The notes beneath the pieces were generated by a model. The model worked only from the letters and a program-made list of their open reading frames with translations. It made no database searches and was not told the DNA's origin. From NCBI RefSeq assembly GCF_002847285.1, contig NZ_CP025407.1:4062501-4126500 (forward strand): 64,000 nucleotides of DNA. Direction: 5' to 3'. Both the position numbers and the translations under genes were made by a program. This DNA is from Streptomyces sp. CMB-StM0423. Lineage in GTDB: Bacteria > Actinomycetota > Actinomycetes > Streptomycetales > Streptomycetaceae. This document shows, in pieces, positions 58,753 through 64,000 of this stretch. Every line of letters begins with the position of its first letter. Within the stretch, counting starts at the first letter, position 1.

Positions 58753-60132
58753 TCAGGCCCCGCGGACGTCCGCGGGTGCCTCGGGGGAGGCCGCCTGGGC
58801 CGGGACCGCCGGGGCAGGATCTTCACCCGCCGGCTGCCGCGGCGGGTGCCCGTCCGGCGGGGCGGTGCCCGGCAGCCTGCCGAGGAGCAGGTTCTTCAGG
58901 CCCGTGACCTTGGCACCCGCCCACACCAGGAAGATCGTCGGGAGGAACACCAGGTCCGCCGAGATCATCGCCGCGGAGAAGAACGGCAGCCCCATGATCA
59001 CGGCGATCGACGCGTGGTCGATGATCATGACGGTCAGCAGTACGTTCTTCAGCCGCCTGTTGAAGAGGGTGAACGGGAAGGCGACCTGCACGATGACCGT
59101 GCCGTAGCCGATCAGCATGATCACGGCCCCGTGGCTCGCCATCATGTCCGCGAGCCCCGGCCAGGGCGTGAAGTAGTCCAGCTTGAGCGGGTAGTAGACG
59201 GCGGTGCCGTCCTGCCAGCGGGTGCCCTGGACCTTGTACCAGCCGGCGGTCGCGTAGATGAAGCAGACCTGGGCCATGATCACGAGCAGCCCGGCGTTGT
59301 GCGCGAGGTTCGCCAGCACGTCGCAGACCGTCCGCGGCTCGGCGGACCCGGCGCGCTGCGCCGCCCACCACACCGCGTGCGCGACCCACAGACCCCAGAA
59401 GATCAGCGCCCAGCCCCAGGTCAGTTGCCCCAGCACGGTGGCGGCGGCCAGCGCGGCGCCGGTCACCGCCCACAGCACCGTCCCGACCCGGTCCTGCGCC
59501 GGAGCGCCCGTACCGGGCGCCGCCTGCCGCCGTGCCCGCCGCGCGTCGAGCGACCACACCTGGCCGCAGCGCGTGACCACCAGGTACGTGGCCATGAGGT
59601 GGATGACGTTGTCGCCGCCGTCGCCCATGAAGATGCTGCGGTTCTGCAGCGACAGCACGCCGACCATGAACAGCACGGACGCCGTCCGCGTCCGCCAGCC
59701 CAGCAGCAGCATCACGCTGGCGGCGATGGCGAGCAGGTAGACGATCTCGAACCAGAACTCGCTGCGCGACCACATCAGCAGCGTGAACGCGTCGGTCTGG
59801 CTGATCAGCCGCTTGCCGAGGTCGTAGCTCCACGGCCCGTCGGGACCGTACAGCTCGTGCCGGTGCGGCAGTTCGCGCAGCAGGAAGCAGAGCCAGGTGA
59901 ACGCGAAGCCGATGCGCACGACGGCCGTCTGGTACGGGCCGAGCGCCCGCGTCGTGACGTGGCCGAGGCCGCGGGTGAGGGCGTCCTCGAAGCGCCGGCG
60001 CAGCTCGCGCGCCGAAGGAACCTTCGGGGGCGCGGGCGGCTCGCCGGGCGCGGGGGGCGTGGCGGACGCAGGAGTCGCCGGAGGCGCCGGGGGCAGGGGA
60101 GGCTCCGGGGGCGTGTGCGGTGCCGAGGTCAC
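58753..60132 (-). CDS. HTTM domain membrane protein (gamma-carboxylase-like)
   Basis: A 459-residue polytopic protein. A Pro-rich cytoplasmic N-terminus (APHTPPEPPLPPAPPATPAS) precedes about eight TM segments of the HTTM domain, the fold of vitamin-K-dependent gamma-glutamyl carboxylase. SLQNRSIFMGDGGDNVIHLM and YATAGWYKVQGTRWQDGTAV are conserved family segments. The reaction in bacteria is not known. GTG 60132 overlaps the stop of the DUF5819 gene by four bases; the two are probably one complex. Confidence 0.88.
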   Translation of the reverse strand: MTSAPHTPPEPPLPPAPPATPASATPPAPGEPPAPPKVPSARELRRRFEDALTRGLGHVTTRALGPYQTAVVRIGFAFTWLCFLLRELPHRHELYGPDGPWSYDLGKRLISQTDAFTLLMWSRSEFWFEIVYLLAIAASVMLLLGWRTRTASVLFMVGVLSLQNRSIFMGDGGDNVIHLMATYLVVTRCGQVWSLDARRARRQAAPGTGAPAQDRVGTVLWAVTGAALAAATVLGQLTWGWALIFWGLWVAHAVWWAAQRAGSAEPRTVCDVLANLAHNAGLLVIMAQVCFIYATAGWYKVQGTRWQDGTAVYYPLKLDYFTPWPGLADMMASHGAVIMLIGYGTVIVQVAFPFTLFNRRLKNVLLTVMIIDHASIAVIMGLPFFSAAMISADLVFLPTIFLVWAGAKVTGLKNLLLGRLPGTAPPDGHPPRQPAGEDPAPAVPAQAASPEAPADVRGA

Positions 60133-60914
60133 TGGGTGCTCCCCTCCCACACCACACGGTCGCTCTTCATCAGGTCCTCCCCCGTGACGATCCACCAGGG
60201 CAGCTCCCGGTAGACCGGCGCGGTGTCCCACTGCTCGCTGCTCCACGGCGGCGGCGCGATCCGCCGGCTGGTCTGCCGGAGCTGGATCTTCTCGACCCGG
60301 CCGTCGTTCAGCACGGGGCCCAGGCGCCGCATCACGATGCGCTTGACGTAGTCCTCGGCGAGGTCGGCCCGGTCGGAGATGGCGCGGTTGTCCTCGTCGT
60401 GGGTGTCGGTCCAGTAGTCCCAGCCGCGGCGCAGTTCGTTCTGCACGGTGTGGCTGGGGGCCGGGTTGCCCTCGATGTTCTCGTGGTCCATGGCGGTGAG
60501 GTCGACCCAGCCGGTCTCCTCGGTGCCACCCTCGGGCATCAGCAACTGGGCGCGCACCTCGACGTGGATGTTGGTCTGCAGCGGGTTGGGCGCGAAGAGC
60601 CGCCAGTTCTGCTCGAACTCGGGGAAGACGATGCGGTCGATCGTCTCGTCGTGCTTCTTGCTGAGCGTGTTGGCCGGTGCGACGTGCAGGAAGCCTGCGC
60701 CCAGATGCACGGTGACGACGCCGACCAGCACCGCGATGGCCAGCGCGACGATGATCCGCGAGAGCGGCGACAGCCCGGCGATGCCGAGCACCGGACGTGG
60801 CGCCGCCGCCGGCTCGCCCTCCGCGGGCTCCGCCGGCGCCGCTGCTTCCGCCCCCGTGACGCCCCCGTCGTCGGGTATGCCGGCGCGGCTCTTGTCCGGC
60901 TGGCGCGATTCCAT
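60129..60914 (-). CDS. DUF5819 family membrane protein
   Basis: A 261-residue protein with an Ala/Pro/Glu-rich N-terminus and one TM segment (RIIVALAIAVLVGVVTVHLG). The extracytoplasmic domain contains FPEFEQNWRLFAPNPLQTNIHVEV, the hallmark of DUF5819. This domain is found next to HTTM proteins in actinomycetes and its role is unknown. ATG 60914 was chosen because the frame upstream lacks a ribosome site. Its promoter region is shared with paaA. Confidence 0.85.
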   Translation of the reverse strand: MESRQPDKSRAGIPDDGGVTGAEAAAPAEPAEGEPAAAPRPVLGIAGLSPLSRIIVALAIAVLVGVVTVHLGAGFLHVAPANTLSKKHDETIDRIVFPEFEQNWRLFAPNPLQTNIHVEVRAQLLMPEGGTEETGWVDLTAMDHENIEGNPAPSHTVQNELRRGWDYWTDTHDEDNRAISDRADLAEDYVKRIVMRRLGPVLNDGRVEKIQLRQTSRRIAPPPWSSEQWDTAPVYRELPWWIVTGEDLMKSDRVVWEGSTQ

Positions 60915-61038
60915 AACCCCCGGGCTCCCGTCTCCTCCGGTCCTTAGGACCGGCACGCTACCCACCCCGACCGCCTCCGCGCAGCGTGCGGGCGCAGAAA
61001 CCGACCTTGACAGGGTAAGGCCGGGCAAGGAGCATGGA

Positions 61039-61052
61039 ACCGAACGATCGGT
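61039..61052. promoter_or_regulatory. TetR-type operator 3 (upstream of paaA)
   Basis: ACCGA-ACGA-TCGGT, extended AACCGAACGATCGGTCGG. It lies 25 bp before the paaA start, overlapping the expected promoter, and 125 bp from the DUF5819 start. It differs from operator 2 at one base of 18. Confidence 0.75.
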
Positions 61053-61076
61053 CGGTCGGGAGGTATGGGAGCCGAG

Positions 61077-62111
61077 ATGCCGGAGACGATCACCGAAAGA
61101 GGCCGCGGGTCAGGAGCCGAGCCGGGTTCCCGGTCCCGTACGGGCACGGGGCCGGCGGACACCGCGCCGCAGGCCACCGCCGCGTTCGAGGCGAAGATCG
61201 CCGCTGACGAGCGCATCGAGCCGCGCGACTGGATGCCCGATGCCTACCGGGCGACGCTCGTGCGCCAGATCGCCCAGCACGCGCACTCCGAGATCATCGG
61301 CATGCAGCCGGAGGCGAACTGGCTGACGCGTGCCCCCTCCCTGCGCCGGAAGGCGATCCTGCTCGCCAAGGTGCAGGACGAGGCGGGCCACGGCCTGTAT
61401 CTCTACAGCGCCGCCGAGACCCTGGGCACCGGCCGGGACGAGTTGCTGGACAAGTTGCACGCGGGCCGCCAGAAGTACTCCTCGATCTTCAACTACCCCA
61501 CGCTCACCTGGGCCGACGTCGGCGCCATCGGCTGGCTCGTGGACGGCGCCGCGATCATCAACCAGGTGCCGCTGTGCCGCTGCTCCTACGGCCCGTACGC
61601 GCGCGCGATGGTCCGCATCTGCAAGGAGGAGTCCTTCCACCAGCGCCAGGGGTACGAGCTGCTGCACACCCTCGCGCACGGCACCCCCGGGCAGCATGCG
61701 ATGGCACAGGACGCCGTCGACCGCTGGTGGTGGCCGTCGCTGATGATGTTCGGCCCGCCCGACGACGAGTCGGCACACTCGGCGCAGTCCATGGCCTGGA
61801 AGATCAAGCGCCACTCGAACGACGAACTGCGGCAGCGCTTCGTCGACATCTGCGTGCCGCAGGCCGAGATCCTGGGCCTGACGCTCCCGGACCCGGACCT
61901 GCGGTGGAACGAGGAGCGGGGACAGCACGACTTCGGCGCCATCGACTGGGCGGAGTTCAAGGAAGTCCTCCGCGGGAACGGGCCGTGCAACGAGCAGCGG
62001 ATAGGCCGCAGGCGGCAGGCGCACGAGGACGGCGCGTGGGTGCGCGACGCCGCCGCGGCGTACGCCGCGAAGCGGGCGCGCGCCGCGGAGTCCGCGGAGG
62101 CGGCGGCATGA
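61077..62111 (+). CDS. paaA: Phenylacetyl-CoA 1,2-epoxidase catalytic subunit PaaA
   Basis: A 344-residue di-iron oxygenase subunit. Iron-ligand ExxH patterns are in VQDEAGHGLYLYS and CKEESFHQRQGYELL. The N-terminal 35 residues are a Gly/Ser/Arg tail. It epoxidises the aromatic ring of phenylacetyl-CoA. ATG 61077 has GGGAG five bases upstream; an ATG at 61065 is too near its ribosome site. It is first of the paaABCDE operon and its stop overlaps paaB. Confidence 0.96.
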   Translation: MPETITERGRGSGAEPGSRSRTGTGPADTAPQATAAFEAKIAADERIEPRDWMPDAYRATLVRQIAQHAHSEIIGMQPEANWLTRAPSLRRKAILLAKVQDEAGHGLYLYSAAETLGTGRDELLDKLHAGRQKYSSIFNYPTLTWADVGAIGWLVDGAAIINQVPLCRCSYGPYARAMVRICKEESFHQRQGYELLHTLAHGTPGQHAMAQDAVDRWWWPSLMMFGPPDDESAHSAQSMAWKIKRHSNDELRQRFVDICVPQAEILGLTLPDPDLRWNEERGQHDFGAIDWAEFKEVLRGNGPCNEQRIGRRRQAHEDGAWVRDAAAAYAAKRARAAESAEAAA

Positions 62112-62467
62112 CCGCGCCGGCCGCCGGCGGCGGTACGGAGCCGGGCGCGGAGGCGGGCCCCGGGTCCGGCGCCGCCGAGGCGGCGGCAGCGGACTGGCCG
62201 CTGTGGGAGGTGTTCGTACGCAGCAGGCGCGGCCTGTCGCACGTGCACGCCGGCTCGCTGCACGCCCCGGACGCCGCCATGGCCCTGCGCAACGCGCGCG
62301 ATCTCTACACCCGCCGCCAGGAGGGCGTCTCGGTGTGGGTCGTGCCGTCAACGGCGGTCACGGCCTCCTCGCCCGACGAGAAGGACCCGTTCTTCGCGCC
62401 CGCCGCCGACAAGCCGTACCGGCACCCCACGTTCTACGAGCTGCCGGAGGGGGTGCGGAACCTGTGA
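62108..62467 (+). CDS. paaB: Phenylacetyl-CoA epoxidase subunit PaaB
   Basis: A 119-residue small subunit. The core WPLWEVFVRSRRGLSHVHAGSLHAPD and ALRNARDLYTRRQEGVSVWVVPS is the PaaB signature. It stabilises the PaaABCE complex and may pass electrons or structure between subunits. ATG 62108 overlaps paaA by four bases. The N-terminal 28 residues are a Gly/Ala/Glu extension. Confidence 0.95.
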   Translation: MTAPAAGGGTEPGAEAGPGSGAAEAAAADWPLWEVFVRSRRGLSHVHAGSLHAPDAAMALRNARDLYTRRQEGVSVWVVPSTAVTASSPDEKDPFFAPAADKPYRHPTFYELPEGVRNL

Positions 62468-63228
62468 GCACCGCCCCCGACCCGGCCACCGCCGCCCCGG
62501 CGCCCCTCGACCCCGCGGCCGCCGCGGGTGCGCTGGCGCTGGGGGACGACGCGCTCGTGCTGTCCCACCGGCTCGCGGAGTGGACCGGCCACGCGCCGGT
62601 CCTGGAGGAGGAGGTCGCCCTCGCGAACATCGCGCTCGACCTCCTCGGCCAGGCGCGCACGCTTCTCTCCCTCGTCGGCGACGAGGACGAGCTGGCCTTC
62701 CTCCGCGAGGAACGCGCCTTCCGCAACGTGCAGTTGGCCGAGCAGCCGAACGGCGACTTCGCGCACACGATCGCCCGCCAGTTGTACTTCTCCGTCTACC
62801 AGGAGCTGCTCTACGGGCAGTTGGCCGCCGCCGGTGAGCCGTCGCCCCTGGCACCGCTCGCGGCGAAGGCGGTCAAGGAGGTCGCGTACCACCGCGACCA
62901 CGCCGAACAGTGGACCCTGCGCCTCGGCGACGGCACGGAGACCTCACAGGCCCGGATGCGCGCCGGCCTCGACGCGCTCTGGCGGTACACGGGCGAGCTG
63001 TTCCGGCCGGTCGAGGGCCTGGCGGTGGACTGGGCCGGGCTGGAGGCGGCGTGGCTGGCGACCGTGGGCGGCGTGCTGGAGCGCGCCGCTCTCGCGCTGC
63101 CCGAGGGCCCGCGCGGCACGGGCTGGTCGGCCGGGGCCGGGCGCGAGGGCGTGCACACGGAGCCGTTCGGCCGGATGCTCGCGGAGATGCAGCACCTGCA
63201 CCGCAGCCACCCGGGGGCGTCATGGTGA
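62464..63228 (+). CDS. paaC: Phenylacetyl-CoA epoxidase structural subunit PaaC
   Basis: A 254-residue ferritin-like subunit paralogous to PaaA. Conserved segments are LALGDDALVLSHRLAEWTGH, EEEVALANIALDLLGQARTL and AAKAVKEVAYHRDHAEQWTL. It forms the heterodimer with PaaA but does not hold the catalytic iron. GTG 62464 overlaps paaB by four bases; the gene overlaps paaD by seven bases. Confidence 0.95.
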   Translation: MSTAPDPATAAPAPLDPAAAAGALALGDDALVLSHRLAEWTGHAPVLEEEVALANIALDLLGQARTLLSLVGDEDELAFLREERAFRNVQLAEQPNGDFAHTIARQLYFSVYQELLYGQLAAAGEPSPLAPLAAKAVKEVAYHRDHAEQWTLRLGDGTETSQARMRAGLDALWRYTGELFRPVEGLAVDWAGLEAAWLATVGGVLERAALALPEGPRGTGWSAGAGREGVHTEPFGRMLAEMQHLHRSHPGASW

Positions 63229-63875
63229 CGGACGCCCCACAGGACACCCCGCTGGAGGAGCGGCTGCGGGAGCTGGCCGGCAGCGTGCCGGACCCGGAGC
63301 TGCCGATGCTGACGCTCGCGGAGCTGGGCGTGGTCCGCGGGGTGCGCAGAACGGGGACGGCGGCGGTGGAGGTCGAGCTGACGCCGACGTACACGGGCTG
63401 CCCGGCCGTGGAGTCCATGGCCGAGGACATCGAGCGGGTGCTGCGCGAGCGCGGCGGGATGGCGGAGGTACGGGTACGGCGGGTGCTGGCGCCACCGTGG
63501 ACGACGGACGACATCACGCCGGAAGGCCGCCGCAAGCTCGCCGAGTCGGGCATCGCCCCACCTCGTACGACGCGCCCCGAGGGCCCGGTCCCGGTCACCC
63601 TGACGCCCCGCCGCGGCCCGGCGCCGCGCGAAACCGCGGCCGCAGCTACCGGCAGCGCGTCCGCCGCAGCTCCCGACCACGCCGGCACCGCGACGGCAGG
63701 CACCCCCACCTCGCCCCGCCCCGCCGGGCCCGCCGCAGGCGAGCCCGTGCGGTGTCCCCACTGCGGCTCCGCCGAGACCGAGTTGCTGTCGCCGTTCTCC
63801 TCCACCGCCTGCAAGGCGCTCCGCCGCTGCACCGCCTGCCTGGAGCCCTTCGACCACTTCAAGGAGCTGACGTGA
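63222..63875 (+). CDS. paaD: Phenylacetate pathway Fe-S assembly protein PaaD
   Basis: A 217-residue MIP18/DUF59-type protein. The N-terminal domain has VPDPELPMLTLAELGVV and TPTYTGCPAVESM. An unusually long Ala/Pro/Thr linker of about 65 residues leads to a zinc-ribbon-like CPHCGSAETELLSPF...CKALRRCTACLEPFDHFK, typical of PaaD. It matures the iron centres of the epoxidase. ATG 63222 overlaps paaC; its stop overlaps the paaE start by four bases. Confidence 0.93.
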   Translation: MVTDAPQDTPLEERLRELAGSVPDPELPMLTLAELGVVRGVRRTGTAAVEVELTPTYTGCPAVESMAEDIERVLRERGGMAEVRVRRVLAPPWTTDDITPEGRRKLAESGIAPPRTTRPEGPVPVTLTPRRGPAPRETAAAATGSASAAAPDHAGTATAGTPTSPRPAGPAAGEPVRCPHCGSAETELLSPFSSTACKALRRCTACLEPFDHFKELT

Positions 63876-64000
63876 CCGCCGCCGCACCCCGGGGGCACGC
63901 CGTCTTCCACGACCTCAAGGTCGCCGGCATCCGCCGTCTCACGGACGACGCCGTCGCCGTGACCTTCGCCGTGCCGCCCGAGCTGCGCGCCGCGTACGGC
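63872..64000 (+). CDS. paaE: Phenylacetyl-CoA epoxidase reductase PaaE, N-terminal fragment (runs off window)
   Basis: The first 43 residues are read before the window ends. They include GHAVFHDLKVAGIRRLTDDA and AVTFAVPPELRAAY, the start of the FAD-binding ferredoxin-reductase fold of PaaE, which delivers NADPH electrons through a plant-type 2Fe-2S domain. GTG 63872 overlaps paaD by four bases. The fragment is short but the operon order makes the call secure. Confidence 0.85.
   Translation, partial: MTAAAPRGHAVFHDLKVAGIRRLTDDAVAVTFAVPPELRAAYG

Noticed and set aside
1..64000. CRISPR array, tRNA/rRNA genes, insertion sequences, prophage or a secondary-metabolite core gene
   Set aside because: No regularly spaced repeats, cloverleaf sequences, transposase or integrase motifs, or PKS/NRPS/terpene signatures were seen. 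The DrrAB-like exporter alone does not imply a biosynthetic cluster.

Overview
The window is very GC-rich, with coding DNA on both strands and strong G/C preference at third codon positions. Its gene content is that of a Streptomyces-type actinomycete chromosome: two branched-chain 2-oxoacid dehydrogenase (bkd) operons, a BkdR-like Lrp regulator, a bacterial proteasome activator, paired Ser/Thr kinases, a SpoIIE phosphatase with its own ATPase domain, a mycothiol-dependent maleylpyruvate-isomerase-family protein and an extra MreB-like protein. I see no rRNA, tRNA, CRISPR array, transposase or integrase. Species cannot be named from the sequence alone.

Layout. 1-4,900: the tail of a DUF2470 gene, a small hypothetical, an MFS exporter, a DrrAB-type ABC exporter and a flavin reductase. 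5,000-11,400: a phosphate block with two phosphate-binding lipoproteins, an OmpR-type regulator whose receiver domain lacks the phospho-acceptor Asp, and pstS-pstC-pstA-pstB. Two PHO boxes and a duplicated 26-bp element lie upstream of the first two genes. 11,476-20,160: an FtsX-type permease without a visible ATPase, aspS, a SpoIIE phosphatase, a SUKH-like gene relic, a pirin and an SseB-like protein. 20,300-31,500: acyl-CoA dehydrogenase, sulfotransferase, M18 aminopeptidase, a secreted protein divergent from an ArsR-type regulator, an NHL-thioredoxin, a nitrilase-family hydrolase, a maleylpyruvate-isomerase-family protein and a degenerate MreB-like protein. 31,500-33,500: an MFS/GntR pair.

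33,600-54,500: two bkd operons flank a signalling and housekeeping segment (DosR-like response regulator, two divergent Ser/Thr kinases, Bpa, GNAT, a proline/arginine-rich membrane protein, quinone oxidoreductase, K+ channel, MoeA and MobA). The second bkd operon appears to run on through mobA, moeA and the channel gene to the quinone oxidoreductase. Neither operon carries an E3 gene here.

54,500-64,000: BkdR, a TetR regulator, paaN, an agmatinase-like relic, a TrmH methyltransferase, an HTTM/DUF5819 membrane pair and the start of paaABCDE, cut off in paaE. Three near-identical 18-bp palindromic operators, upstream of bkdA2/bkdR, of tetR/paaN and of paaA, suggest that one TetR (PaaR-type) repressor links aromatic-acid catabolism with branched-chain oxoacid oxidation.

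The observations I rate highest are this three-site operator set, the pseudo-receiver regulator inside the phosphate locus, and the duplicated 26-bp element in front of the two PHO boxes. Others are a histone-H1-like tail on E1-alpha, a long disordered extension on MoeA, and the loss of nucleotide-binding motifs in the MreB-like protein.
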